DNA of 64,000 nucleotides from JBCBWG01 sp038523925 (GTDB lineage: Bacteria > Pseudomonadota > Alphaproteobacteria > Rhizobiales > Hyphomicrobiaceae). Shown in pieces: positions 45,363 to 55,290 of this stretch (position 1 is its first letter; each line of letters starts with the position of its first letter). The DNA is taken from the NCBI GenBank assembly GCA_038523925.1, contig JBCBIY010000001.1, positions 372,001 through 436,000 of the forward strand, in the 5' to 3' direction. The translations under genes and the position numbers were made by a program. The notes beneath the pieces are model-generated. The model saw only the letters and a list, made by a program, of their open reading frames with translations, searched no databases and was not told where the DNA came from.

Positions 45363-45371
45363 GGTGCAGGC

Positions 45372-46205
45372 GTGAAATTTCTGACCAATGCGGAAGAGGG
45401 CGGGACCATGCAGGTGGCAATGAGAGGCGAGGGGACGCCCGTCCTGCTGTTCATTCACGGCTTCGCGTCAGGTGCCGAAGATTGGGATGCGCAGGCAGGC
45501 TACTTTGCCGGAGCCCATCACTGCGCCGCCGTGACGTTACGCGGGCATGGCGGCACGGCGCGGGGCGACGGCGCCCTCTCAATCGAGGCCTTCGCCGACG
45601 ACTGCGCGGCGCTGATCGAGCGTGAGGAGTGGACGAACGTCATCACCGTCGGCCACAGCATGGGAACGCGGATTGCAGCCGAGACAGCGGTTCGTGCAGC
45701 CGGCGCAGTTAAAGGCGTGGTGCTGGTCGATGGTTCGAACATGGCGCAGTCCGGCCGCCGCGCGGCGCTTGAATCATTTGACGATGCGCTCGGCCGCGCG
45801 GGGTTCGAGGCCTTCGCGAAAAGCCTGTTTGAGGCCATGTTCTTCGACGACCAGCATGGCGCGATTGCCGAGCAGCTGGTCGCCCGCGCGACCCGGTTCG
45901 ACCCAGCCTACGGGCAAGAGCTTTATCGCAACATGGTCCGGTGGGACGCGGATCGCTTTGAGGACGTGATGGCGGCCGTCGATCAGCCAATGCTGATGAT
46001 CCAGGGCACGACGCGCGGCCCTGATGGGATCCGCCGCCCGCTCGAAGACGACGAGCGCGGCGCGTTTGAAAACCTCATCCTTGCGATCAAGCCCGATGTC
46101 GAAGTCTACGCGTTGCCCGGCCACGGCCACTTCGTCACCTACGAGGCCCCGGACGCCGTCAACCGCGCGATCGCGAACTGGATGGACGGCAACGGCCTAC
46201 GCTGA
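45372..46205 (+). CDS. Alpha/beta hydrolase
   Basis: The 277-residue hydrolase has the strand-turn LLFIHGFASGAEDWD (oxyanion region), the nucleophile elbow VGHSMGTRIA and a late histidine in PGHGHFVTYEAPDAVN. It acts on an ester, amide or C-C bond of unknown substrate. The start is a GTG at 45372, 10 bases after the Sua5-type gene; ATG 45408 with GAGGG upstream is an alternative. The 3' end overlaps the convergent patatin gene by 9 bases. Confidence 0.85.
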   Translation: MKFLTNAEEGGTMQVAMRGEGTPVLLFIHGFASGAEDWDAQAGYFAGAHHCAAVTLRGHGGTARGDGALSIEAFADDCAALIEREEWTNVITVGHSMGTRIAAETAVRAAGAVKGVVLVDGSNMAQSGRRAALESFDDALGRAGFEAFAKSLFEAMFFDDQHGAIAEQLVARATRFDPAYGQELYRNMVRWDADRFEDVMAAVDQPMLMIQGTTRGPDGIRRPLEDDERGAFENLILAIKPDVEVYALPGHGHFVTYEAPDAVNRAIANWMDGNGLR

Positions 46206-47351
46206 CTTCTGCTGCGGGACGACATCGGCAGGCTGGGTCAAATCGCGAAGGTACGTCGCCGCGAGATCGACGCTCGAGCGTTTGCCAACGAGCGCGCCGC
46301 ATTGCTCAATCCAGCGCTGGGCCTCGCCGCGGCCGGCTTCAAACAGGTAGCGCAACACGCCGCGGTCGGGTTTGACCTTGCTGTCGGCGCCGAGCTGGTC
46401 TGTGTGACGGCCGGCGACGATCAGGTGGAACCGATGGGCCTGGATGCGGCCGATCTGGCCGCCGGCCCCATTCAGCCACCCGCTGGATGCCGACTGGATA
46501 CGGATGATCTCTTCGATGTCGCGCAAGAGCGGCTGGTTGAACGCGATTGTGTCTGTGCGATCCGAAATCGCGCGGGGCACGCGCGGAATGCGCGTCGCGC
46601 GGATTGGATTGAGCTGCACGAGCAGCGTGTCACGGCTTGGGCTTTCGCCGGCGAGCGTGATCAGATCCGGGTTGGCTGAGAAGCCCCCATCCCAGTAAGC
46701 GCGCCCATCGATCATGACCGCATGGTGCAGCGTTGGCAGGCAGGCCGACGCGATAACTACGTCGGCTGTGATTTCGTGCGTGCGGAACAGGCGCGCGCGG
46801 CCGGTCTCCACGTCGGTTGCAGCAATGATGAGGTCACAGCCTGGCTGCCGGCTGATCGCCTCGAAATCGATGTTCTCGACCAGGATCTTGCGTAGCGGAT
46901 CGAAGCCCATCGGGTTGAACTCGTAGGGCGACAGCGAGGACGTGACGTTCGGAACCGGTGTCGCGCGGTAGAGGCCCGCGAGAACTGGGTTCAGCCGCAT
47001 CAGATCCGGTACCTGCGCGCGGTCGACGGCCGTCCATATGTTCTCCAGCGCCTCGATGGCTGCCTGGCGGCTGCCCTGGGCGAGGCCATGCGCAACCGCA
47101 ACCGCGTTCACGGCGCCGGCACTCGTGCCACTAATCCAGCCGATGCCGAGGCTCTCCTCCCGCAGGACCCGCTCGAGCACGCCCCAGGTGAATGCGCCAT
47201 GCGCACCGCCGCCCTGCAGCGCCAGGTTCAGGCGCCGGGTTTTCGATCTGAAAGCGATGGCTTCAATCGTGCGCGCCGTAATTGCGCACGCTCCCTCTTG
47301 TTGCGATGCAAAACGCTCTTCGCAAACGCAGCATGCATTCACCAGTTTCAT
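46197..47351 (-). CDS. Patatin-like phospholipase
   Basis: The 384-residue protein has the patatin Ser-Asp dyad: oxyanion GGGAHGAFTWGVLE (about residue 47), nucleophile GTSAGAVNAVAV (about 74) and DGGFSANPDL (about 220). It should hydrolyse acyl lipids. The start at 47351 has no clear ribosome site and the first 38 residues are Cys/Ala-rich and unconserved; a later start is possible but no Met lies before the fold. The next gene to the left converges and overlaps by 9 bases. Confidence 0.87.
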   Translation of the reverse strand: MKLVNACCVCEERFASQQEGACAITARTIEAIAFRSKTRRLNLALQGGGAHGAFTWGVLERVLREESLGIGWISGTSAGAVNAVAVAHGLAQGSRQAAIEALENIWTAVDRAQVPDLMRLNPVLAGLYRATPVPNVTSSLSPYEFNPMGFDPLRKILVENIDFEAISRQPGCDLIIAATDVETGRARLFRTHEITADVVIASACLPTLHHAVMIDGRAYWDGGFSANPDLITLAGESPSRDTLLVQLNPIRATRIPRVPRAISDRTDTIAFNQPLLRDIEEIIRIQSASSGWLNGAGGQIGRIQAHRFHLIVAGRHTDQLGADSKVKPDRGVLRYLFEAGRGEAQRWIEQCGALVGKRSSVDLAATYLRDLTQPADVVPQQKSA

Positions 47352-47390
47352 GGCGAGAGCAAGCGCGCGGCTCGGAACACTGCTGTGCGC

Positions 47391-47510
47391 TTAGCGTGCG
47401 AAAGCCGGATCTGTGGCGATTAGATAGAGCGCCATGAGCATAAGAGCTGCGAGCCCAGCAAGGGCAAGGATGAGAAGCGTACGGCCAAGTTTGGGTCGGC
47501 GTGAGGGCAA
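47391..47510 (-). CDS. Candidate tiny membrane protein (39 aa)
   Basis: A minus-strand frame just after the ion-channel gene encodes a basic N-terminus (PSRRPKLGR), one clean membrane helix (about residues 11-32, Leu/Ala-rich) and a short end DPAFAR. It lies 44 bases from the channel stop. The start is unclear: only TTG at 47510 is available inside the gap, without an obvious ribosome site, though the frame remains open upstream into the channel end. The composition is much more protein-like than the other frames here. Confidence 0.4.
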   Translation of the reverse strand: MPSRRPKLGRTLLILALAGLAALMLMALYLIATDPAFAR

Positions 47511-47554
47511 CGGGCGTTCGAGGCTCGTCCTAATTGAGCGGCCTGCTGAGCATA

Positions 47555-48430
47555 TCAGGTATCCCGCTGGCGGGAAGCATCTCCCGCAGGAGGCCCGGGT
47601 TCGCGCAGTGCCCGCACATCTTCACGCAGGCTCGCGATCTCGCGCAGCAGGTTTTCATACTCGCGCTCAGTCACTTCGATGACGGCGTCCGCCACATCAT
47701 CGCTTTGATGCTGCATCGCATCGACGATGATGCCGATAAAGAGGTTCAGCACCGCAAACACGACGATGATGATGTACGGCATGAAGAACAGCCACGCCAA
47801 CGGGTGCTCTTTCATGACCGGGCGAACGACCTCCATCGCCCAGCCCTCGAGCGTCATGACCTGGAACAGCGTGAACAGCGACGCGCCGATCGTGCCGAAC
47901 AGCTCGGGATGCGTTTCGCCGTAGAGCTTGGTCGCCATCACGCCGGCGACGTAGTTGACCAGCGTCAGCAGCAGGACGATCGAGCCCATGCTCGGGATGG
48001 CCGAGAGCAGCGAGTTCACCACACGGCGTAGCGACGGCAGTGCGGAGATCAGGCGCAGTACACGCAGGATGCGAAGCGCGCGAAGGACTGAGAAGCTCTC
48101 GCTTGCCGGGATCAGTGCGACGGCGACGACGATGAAGTCGAACCAGTTCCAGGGGTCGCGCCAAAACTTTTGGCCGTGCACGTAAAGCCGAAGCGCGATC
48201 TCGGCTGCGAAGATCGAGATGATGATGTTGTCGAGCACGTCGAGCAGCAGGCCGAAGCGGCTCATGACCGCGGCGCTCGTCTCCAGCCCGATCGTGACGG
48301 CGTTCACGACAATCAGAATAATGATCGCGCGCTCAAACCGCGGGTCGGCGAGAAGGGCGGTTGCGCGTGCGCGGAAGCTCGTGTCTGCGGCAGGCTCAGT
48401 CGTGTCGGGACGCGCGTGATCGTCTTGCAT
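47555..48430 (-). CDS. Voltage-gated-type cation channel (BacNav-like)
   Basis: The 291-residue protein has the six-helix plan of NaChBac-type channels. S4 carries four arginines at three-residue spacing (R117, R120, R123, R126). Between the pore helices, residues 193-199 read TLEGWAM, where most sodium members have TLESW(S/A). The C-terminal tail has a neck and coiled coil (about 245-278), as in tetrameric BacNav channels. It conducts cations across the inner membrane on depolarisation. Gly at filter position 4 is recalled from the calcium-selective CavMr channel, so ion preference is open. Confidence 0.9.
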   Translation of the reverse strand: MQDDHARPDTTEPAADTSFRARATALLADPRFERAIIILIVVNAVTIGLETSAAVMSRFGLLLDVLDNIIISIFAAEIALRLYVHGQKFWRDPWNWFDFIVVAVALIPASESFSVLRALRILRVLRLISALPSLRRVVNSLLSAIPSMGSIVLLLTLVNYVAGVMATKLYGETHPELFGTIGASLFTLFQVMTLEGWAMEVVRPVMKEHPLAWLFFMPYIIIVVFAVLNLFIGIIVDAMQHQSDDVADAVIEVTEREYENLLREIASLREDVRALREPGPPAGDASRQRDT

Positions 48431-48570
48431 GTTGGGTGATATCGCGGAGACCGGTCGGGCTGTCGGATAGGTGGCTCTGAAGTCAGTGCGAGCCTGCGGC
48501 GGCAGCTACCTAGCGAGACGGCAGATGTCTGGCAATGTGCGCGGACAAAAGGCAGCCGCGGCGCCGGGCC

Positions 48571-48747
48571 TCAGAGGCAGAACAACGCGGCGGCAGCGGT
48601 TTGCAATTCGATCAGAAGTGCGGACCCGCGCATCGCGATCAACATGAGTGCACTGCCGACAAGTCCGCCGACGCCGAGCGAAACCCCGACCAGCATCGGC
48701 ATCGGCATGCGCCGCTTTTGCTCAAGTCTGTCAGACACATAGGCCAT
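48571..48747 (-). CDS. Small membrane protein (58 aa) after MFS gene
   Basis: An ATG at 48747, 9 bases after the MFS stop, opens a 58-residue frame with a charged N-terminus (VSDRLEQKRRM), a first hydrophobic helix (about 18-38) and a second apolar stretch (about 42-57). The tight spacing suggests co-translation with the MFS transporter. Length and composition fit a small membrane accessory protein; no family is recognised. Confidence 0.5.
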   Translation of the reverse strand: MAYVSDRLEQKRRMPMPMLVGVSLGVGGLVGSALMLIAMRGSALLIELQTAAAALFCL

Positions 48748-48756
48748 CGCCGAACT

Positions 48757-50061
48757 CTACGCGGGCGAGCCCTCCGCTGCAAGACGCGGAACCGGCGCCT
48801 CGCGGATGGGCAGGTGAATGATCATCGCGAAGATGCCAAGCGCCACCGAGATCCACCACATGGTGTCATACGACTTGGTCTGATCGTAAAGAACGCCGGC
48901 CATGAACACGCCGAGGAATGAGCCGAGCTGGTGGGAGAAGAAGACGATGCCGTAGAGCGTCGTCATCCAGACCGGCCCGTAGAAGACCGCAACCAGCGAA
49001 CTCGTGAGCGGGATTGTCGAGAGCCAAAAGATCCCGAGCATGGCGCTGAGCACGATGATCGTCGTCGGCGTAATTGGCAGGAACAGGAAGCCAAGGAAGA
49101 TCACCGCGCGACCCGCATAGATGAAGCTGAGCCCCAGCCTCTTAGAGCCGCGCTTGCCCCACTGGCCGGAAAGATACGTCCCGATGAGATTGCCGACGCC
49201 GACGGCGACGAGCCCTGCGACGCCGACCCAGGGGGCAAAGCCCTGGTCAGAGACGTACGCCGGCAGGTGCGTGCCATAGAAGACGACATGAAAGCCGCAG
49301 ACAAAGAAGCCAGCATTGAGCAGCCAAAAGCTTGGATGCCGGAACGCCTCCGACAGCGCTTCGCCGAGTGACTGCCTGCGCGCACTGCCAGGCGCGTGGG
49401 CTTGCGGCGCACCGCTCACCGTCCAGGCGAGTGGCAGCAGGACCACCGTGGTCGCGATCAAATAGAGTAGCGCTGCCTGCCAGCTCAGCGTTTCGATCAA
49501 CTGGCTGACGTAAGGAATGGCAACAAGAATGCCGACGCCGCTGCCGATGCCGAGCGTTGCGACGGCCTGCGAGCGCTGCTCGGGCGGTGCTGCGCGGCCG
49601 ACCGCGCCCACAAGCGCGTTGATGCCGGCGCCGGCAACGCCGAGGCCGAGCATGAGGCCGGACAACAGCAGGATGAGTGCATTCGGGCCATACCGTTCGA
49701 ATGCCAGCAGGTCCGCGATTGGCTGCATGAGGGCGACGGCTGCCGGGAGCGTGGCCGCGTAGAGGAGCCACAGGCCAATCGCTGTACAAATGACACCGAA
49801 GACGACGACGCGGCCCGAGCCATACTTGTCTGCAATCGCGCCGGTGAAGGGCGCGGCAATACCCCAGACGATGTTGCTGATGCCGACTGCAAGCGAGAAC
49901 ACTTCGCGGCCGAGGCCTAAGTCCTGCGAAACCGGCGCCATGAAGAGGCCGATCGACTGACGCAGCCCCATCGCAACCCCGACGATCGCCGCGCATGCCA
50001 GCAGAACCGACCACAGAGGCAGCCGGTCAATTGGCGCACGGGGTCTTGTGGTGTCGGACAT
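48757..50061 (-). CDS. Major facilitator superfamily transporter
   Basis: The 434-residue protein has 12 predicted helices. It opens with LPLWSVLLACAAIVGVAMGLRQSIGLFMAPVSQDLG, reminiscent of oxalate/formate-type or monocarboxylate MFS members, and has the loop-2 motif region GAIADKYGSGRVVVFG. Substrate is unknown. The ATG at 50061 has GGAG upstream; a longer frame to 50127 lacks support. The 58-residue frame follows closely. Confidence 0.88.
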   Translation of the reverse strand: MSDTTRPRAPIDRLPLWSVLLACAAIVGVAMGLRQSIGLFMAPVSQDLGLGREVFSLAVGISNIVWGIAAPFTGAIADKYGSGRVVVFGVICTAIGLWLLYAATLPAAVALMQPIADLLAFERYGPNALILLLSGLMLGLGVAGAGINALVGAVGRAAPPEQRSQAVATLGIGSGVGILVAIPYVSQLIETLSWQAALLYLIATTVVLLPLAWTVSGAPQAHAPGSARRQSLGEALSEAFRHPSFWLLNAGFFVCGFHVVFYGTHLPAYVSDQGFAPWVGVAGLVAVGVGNLIGTYLSGQWGKRGSKRLGLSFIYAGRAVIFLGFLFLPITPTTIIVLSAMLGIFWLSTIPLTSSLVAVFYGPVWMTTLYGIVFFSHQLGSFLGVFMAGVLYDQTKSYDTMWWISVALGIFAMIIHLPIREAPVPRLAAEGSPA

Positions 50062-50156
50062 TCGCGGCGCTCCAGTCGTTCGTCGTCTTGCAGCCGACCA
50101 TAAAACATCCCCGCGTCGCCGCCGCACAGTCTTTTCTCAGCGTGCCGTTAGCCGGG

Positions 50157-51197
50157 CTAATCGATCATCGCGGGTTCGGCACGCTGCGTCTCGTTGCGTT
50201 CCGGGTCGAGCGTGTAGGCATCGAGGGCCACGACATGTCCGTCAGGTTCGGCAAGCCCAAAGCGCTCGACTTGCACGGAGTACGCGTTGCCGGATCGCGC
50301 GACCTCATAGACTTGATAGGCGCCAAGGTCTTCGTGGCCGCTCGACCGCGCGACGGACGCGCTTGCGATCCCGATCACGGGGATCGGCCGTTCGGGGCCC
50401 TTGATCCAGCGCTCGGAGTGGACGTGGTTGTGGCCATGAATGACCAGTTCGGCACCGGCCTTCTCGAGCACGTCTTGCAGCGCTGACGCATCGCTGAGCC
50501 CGCGCGCCGGCCCGCCAAGGTCCTGCAGCGGCGGATGATGCAGCATTACGAGCCGGAAGCGGCCGGCCCGCCCGCGGTCTTCAAGCAGTGCGCCGAGCGC
50601 CTGGCGCTGCTGCGGCCCGAGCGATCCGGAGGCGACGCCGGGTGCGGTCGGCACGGCTGAGTTGAGCGCGATGATGTCGACCGGGCCGACGGGCCGCACG
50701 AACGGGAAGTACGTCTCCGCCGCCGTCGCCTGATGCCGGTCGTGGCCGATCGGCTGGCTCGGCATGCGTTGCGCGCCCGCGCCAAGGATCGCAGACGCGT
50801 TCGCCCGCCCATCCGGCGTCATGTACGAGTCCCACAGCCCGACACCCTTCGCGAACGCAATCGGCGTGTAGATATCGTGGTTGCCGGGCACAACGCACAC
50901 GTCTTCCGGCGGGCCAACGTCGGCGAGCCACTGCGCGGCCCGTTGATACTCCTGCGGCAGGCCGATGTTGATGAGATCGCCGCTCACCAGGATATGGTCA
51001 GGCGCGGCAGCTTTCATGTGCGCGACGATGGCGTCGATCACGTCGCGGCGATGAATGAAGCGCCGCCTGCGGTGCCAGTTTGCGTAGCCCAGCGTGCGTT
51101 TCACGTTCCAGTGCCGCGGCCAGAACGGCGGCAGGTCCGGCAGGTGAATGTCTGAAACGTGTGCAAGGCGCACACGCGTTTCATCTGTCTCGTCCAT
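50157..51197 (-). CDS. Metallophosphoesterase
   Basis: The 346-residue calcineurin-fold protein carries the five metal-site motifs: HVSDIHLP (D and H), LVSGDLINIG, VPGNHD, VMLHHPPLQDL and VIHGHNHVHSE. It hydrolyses phosphodiesters or cyclic nucleotides; relatives include CpdA-like and Icc-like enzymes, but the substrate is not readable. AGGAGA precedes the ATG. Upstream is a divergent Nudix gene about 112 bases away. Confidence 0.9.
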   Translation of the reverse strand: MDETDETRVRLAHVSDIHLPDLPPFWPRHWNVKRTLGYANWHRRRRFIHRRDVIDAIVAHMKAAAPDHILVSGDLINIGLPQEYQRAAQWLADVGPPEDVCVVPGNHDIYTPIAFAKGVGLWDSYMTPDGRANASAILGAGAQRMPSQPIGHDRHQATAAETYFPFVRPVGPVDIIALNSAVPTAPGVASGSLGPQQRQALGALLEDRGRAGRFRLVMLHHPPLQDLGGPARGLSDASALQDVLEKAGAELVIHGHNHVHSERWIKGPERPIPVIGIASASVARSSGHEDLGAYQVYEVARSGNAYSVQVERFGLAEPDGHVVALDAYTLDPERNETQRAEPAMID

Positions 51198-51309
51198 GCC
51201 GTCTCCTGGACCAGCTACCGCCGATCACTGTAGGGAAGGACCCGCACTGGCGTATGCTGACGCACAGTGGTGTCCGACCGCCCTGCAATCAAACAAACGA
51301 TGACCCTTG

Positions 51310-51765
51310 ATGCAAAGTCTGGTGCGAAAAACGCTTCAGCGCTATTGGCGCTTTTCGCGCGGTTTGACCATGGGCGCGCAGGCAATGGTGTTTGATGACA
51401 ACGGGGCGGTTCTCTTGGTGCGGCACACGTATCGGCCTGGCTGGCACTTTCCCGGTGGCGGCGTGGAGAGAAACCAAACGGCCGATGCCGCAGTCCGCCG
51501 CGAACTTTTGGAAGAGGCAGGCGTCATCGTCGATGGCAAGCCGCGGCTTGTTGGTGTGTTCGCGAACTTCGCAGCCTTCCCCTCGGATCATGTGACCCTG
51601 TTTGAAGTGAGCGATTGGCGCCAGCCGGAGGTGCCGCCGCCGAACCGCGAGATTGCGGAACAGGGCTTTTTTGCAGTCGATGCGTTGCCGGACGGGACGC
51701 GCGATGCTGTTTATCGCAGGCTTGCCGAGCGGGCAGGCCAGGCAGAGCAGAGCCTCGATTGGTAG
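51310..51765 (+). CDS. Nudix hydrolase
   Basis: The 151-residue protein contains a Nudix box ending RELLEEAGV, with the two metal-binding Glu residues intact. In the first half, GGGVERNQTADAAVR has Gln where the consensus GX5E has Glu. It should cleave a nucleoside-diphosphate-linked compound. ATG 51310 is used; a TTG one codon earlier is possible. The next gene overlaps its end. Confidence 0.88.
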   Translation: MQSLVRKTLQRYWRFSRGLTMGAQAMVFDDNGAVLLVRHTYRPGWHFPGGGVERNQTADAAVRRELLEEAGVIVDGKPRLVGVFANFAAFPSDHVTLFEVSDWRQPEVPPPNREIAEQGFFAVDALPDGTRDAVYRRLAERAGQAEQSLDW

Positions 51766-52253
51766 CTCACATCCCATACGTTGTGCGCACGATGCAGCCG
51801 GACCATCTGGCCCGTGTCGCGCGGCTGCACGAGCACGTCTTCGGCCCCGGCCGGTTTGCACGCACGGCATTCCGCGTCCGGGAGATGACAACTGCTGATC
51901 TCGAGCTGTCAGCGGTTGTCATGCGTGGCCATGACCTCCTCGGCGCGGTTACGATGTCGCCGATCTCGATTGGCGACCTGCCGGCCTACCTGCTCGGGCC
52001 GATCGCAGTTGCCGTGAGCGATCAGCGCGCCGGAGTGGGGCAGGCGCTTATGGCACATGCGCTCGCCGCAGCCGATGCCGTGGGTCAGACAGCGGTGATC
52101 CTCGTGGGCGACCCGCCGTTCTACCGGCCATTCGGATTTGCGCCTGCGGCACCCCGAAGTATTGGACTGCCGGGTCCGGTCGACCCCGGCCGGCTGCTCG
52201 TCCGCCAAGCTCCGGGCCAGCCGCCGCCTGCCGGCGAGGTCCGCCTGCGGTAG
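51759..52253 (+). CDS. GNAT-family N-acetyltransferase (YhbS-like)
   Basis: The protein resembles YhbS-type GNATs: RTAFRVRE near the start, LGPIAVAVSDQRAGVGQALMAHAL (acetyl-CoA pyrophosphate loop Q/RxxGxG/A) and VGDPPFYRPFGFAPA near the end. It acetylates an unknown amine or protein. The start is uncertain: TTG 51759 would overlap the Nudix stop by 7 bases; GTG 51783 and ATG 51792 are alternatives. Overlap suggests co-transcription with the Nudix gene. Confidence 0.8.
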   Translation: MVAHIPYVVRTMQPDHLARVARLHEHVFGPGRFARTAFRVREMTTADLELSAVVMRGHDLLGAVTMSPISIGDLPAYLLGPIAVAVSDQRAGVGQALMAHALAAADAVGQTAVILVGDPPFYRPFGFAPAAPRSIGLPGPVDPGRLLVRQAPGQPPPAGEVRLR

Positions 52254-52344
52254 CGATCGATCTTTTGACTGGACCAAGTCCGGTGCGCGGTTGGACCCGG
52301 CTGCCTCTCTCAGACCAGGCAACACCGCCTGGCGCCGGCGCGCT

Positions 52345-53637
<1,293 letters not shown>

Positions 53638-53821
53638 TCTGCTCTGATCCGTTTCGTGCGCCCGGCGCGGGATCGCGCCATCGACACTGCCTGATTAAGC
53701 CAAGCGCTCGGGAAAGGACAGACCGCCGGCGCGGCCTTGGCGCGTCACCCAGCCCGTGGCATATCGCGCGGGCCCCTCCCACCGACCACCGCGCACGACG
53801 CGTCAGCTCGACTGGACCGAC

Positions 53822-54727
53822 ATGCGCGCAGCCTTCGACAAGCTCTACGATCAGCCGTATTTGCTGATGCCGCTGACGGCGCTCATGTGGGCCTGCAACT
53901 TCGTCGTCGGCAGCGCGATTGCCGATCAGATTCCGCCGCTGACGCTATCGTTCTGGCGGTGGACGTGTGCGGCGCTGCTCGTGACGGTAATCGCCTGGCC
54001 GCAACTCAAGACGCATTGGCCGACGATCCGCGCAAACCTCGGCGTGCTGACATTTTTGAGCCTGACGGGCACGGCGCTATTTAATGCGCTGCAGTACGTG
54101 GCGCTCACCTACACTACCGCGGTCGCAGCAGCCGTCATTAATTCCACCGGCCCGGTGCTGATTGCGATTTTCGCGTTCGTGATCTTTGGCGATCGCATCT
54201 CGCGCGTGCAGTGGGTCGGCATCGTGGTGTCGTTTGTCGGCGTGCTGGTGATCATAACGCGCGGCGACCTTTCCGGGTTGACCGGTGTCTTTGGCAGCGG
54301 GCTTGGCGAACTCATCATGCTGACGGCGATGGCGATGGTCGGCATCTATGCCGTCTTCCTGCGCAAGAAGCCTGACCTGCCGCCACTGCCGTTCATGGCG
54401 GTGCTCGCGACGATCGCGAGCGTGGTCAACCTTCCATTGATGCTCGGGGAATGGGCGGCGGCGCGAACGATGACTGTGTCGCTCGAGAGCGTGGCCGCAA
54501 TCGCCTACGTCGCGACGTTCCCGTCACTCGTGGCCTACATCTTCTTTAATCGCTCGATTGACCTGATCGGCCCGGCGCGCGCATCGATCTTCCTGCACCT
54601 GATCCCGATTTTCGCGGGCCTCATTGGCGCGTTTGTCCTCGATCAGCCGCTTGCGCTGTTCCATGCCGCAGGCTTCGTCCTGATTGTCTCAGGCGTCATC
54701 CTCGTCACCCGCAAGCCGGCGGCGTGA
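53822..54727 (+). CDS. DMT/EamA-family membrane transporter
   Basis: The 301-residue protein has ten helices in two EamA repeats: MWACNFVVGSAIAD and PPLTLSFWRWTCAALLV in the first and the FATFPSLVAYIFFNRSI-like stretch with LIGPARASIFLHLIPIFAGLIG in the second. Family members export amino acids or other metabolites. ATG 53822 gives a normal start; a GTG 22 codons upstream adds an unconserved tail. Confidence 0.88.
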   Translation: MRAAFDKLYDQPYLLMPLTALMWACNFVVGSAIADQIPPLTLSFWRWTCAALLVTVIAWPQLKTHWPTIRANLGVLTFLSLTGTALFNALQYVALTYTTAVAAAVINSTGPVLIAIFAFVIFGDRISRVQWVGIVVSFVGVLVIITRGDLSGLTGVFGSGLGELIMLTAMAMVGIYAVFLRKKPDLPPLPFMAVLATIASVVNLPLMLGEWAAARTMTVSLESVAAIAYVATFPSLVAYIFFNRSIDLIGPARASIFLHLIPIFAGLIGAFVLDQPLALFHAAGFVLIVSGVILVTRKPAA

Positions 54728-54758
54728 GGTCGTGCGGTAAGGTTTGCGGACCGCGGCG

Positions 54759-55217
54759 CTACTGCCAGGGCATCAGTTCGTCAATGACGCGGCCGCGGCT
54801 CTCGAAGGCCTGCTTGTCATGAAACGTCTGCGCAATCTTATCGAGTTTCGCCTTGCGCGTTTTGTAGGCCTTGGCGAACTTCTCTTCGGATTTGAACTTT
54901 GAAAATGCCGTCCCAATCTGGTTGAGGTCGTCGGCCTTGATGCCGCGGTCCGCTGACAGTTGCGCGAAGACGACGTCGAACGCGTCTTCGGTTTCAGCCG
55001 CCTCAATGCTTTTCAGATAAGCCCTCGCCCGCACCTTCGGATCGACCTGCTCGAGCGTGCTTTGCAGTTCGCGCGTGAACGCTGCGAGATCAACTTCGCT
55101 GTGCGCCTTGAGTTGCTTGCGAATGGCATCGAGGTCGCTGAGGACGCCGGCTGGTCCGGTCGCGGCATACATGGCGCGAAGCTCGCCCAAAAGTGCGTCA
55201 AGGTCGGAGACAATCAT
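54759..55217 (-). CDS. Unknown helical protein, last gene of ParA-like cassette
   Basis: The 152-residue soluble protein is almost entirely helical and charged, with no membrane segment or known motif. The N-terminal 70 residues (ELRAMYAATGPAGVLSDLDA) resemble in pattern the 56-residue protein upstream. The C-terminal half is Lys/Asp/Glu-rich and ends DELMPWQ. A purine-rich ribosome site (GGGAGTGGAAA) supports ATG 55217; a longer frame to 55250 is less likely. It lies 73 bases downstream of the 56-residue gene, with DnaA-box-like sequences between, and converges on the DMT transporter gene (31 bases). I cannot assign a function. Confidence 0.7.
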   Translation of the reverse strand: MIVSDLDALLGELRAMYAATGPAGVLSDLDAIRKQLKAHSEVDLAAFTRELQSTLEQVDPKVRARAYLKSIEAAETEDAFDVVFAQLSADRGIKADDLNQIGTAFSKFKSEEKFAKAYKTRKAKLDKIAQTFHDKQAFESRGRVIDELMPWQ

Positions 55218-55268
55218 TTTCCACTCCCAGGAGCCAAACGCGTCACCCAACAGCAGATAGCCGGAATG

Positions 55269-55290
55269 TTATCCACGAGACTGTGGAAAG
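55269..55290. promoter_or_regulatory. Inverted pair of DnaA-box-like 9-mers
   Basis: TTATCCACG (55269-55277) and, reversed, CTTTCCACA (complement of 55282-55290) each differ by one base from the DnaA-box consensus TTWTNCACA. They also form a small hairpin (TCCAC/GTGGA). They fill the gap after the 56-residue gene. Chance or a terminator-like hairpin is possible. Confidence 0.3.
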
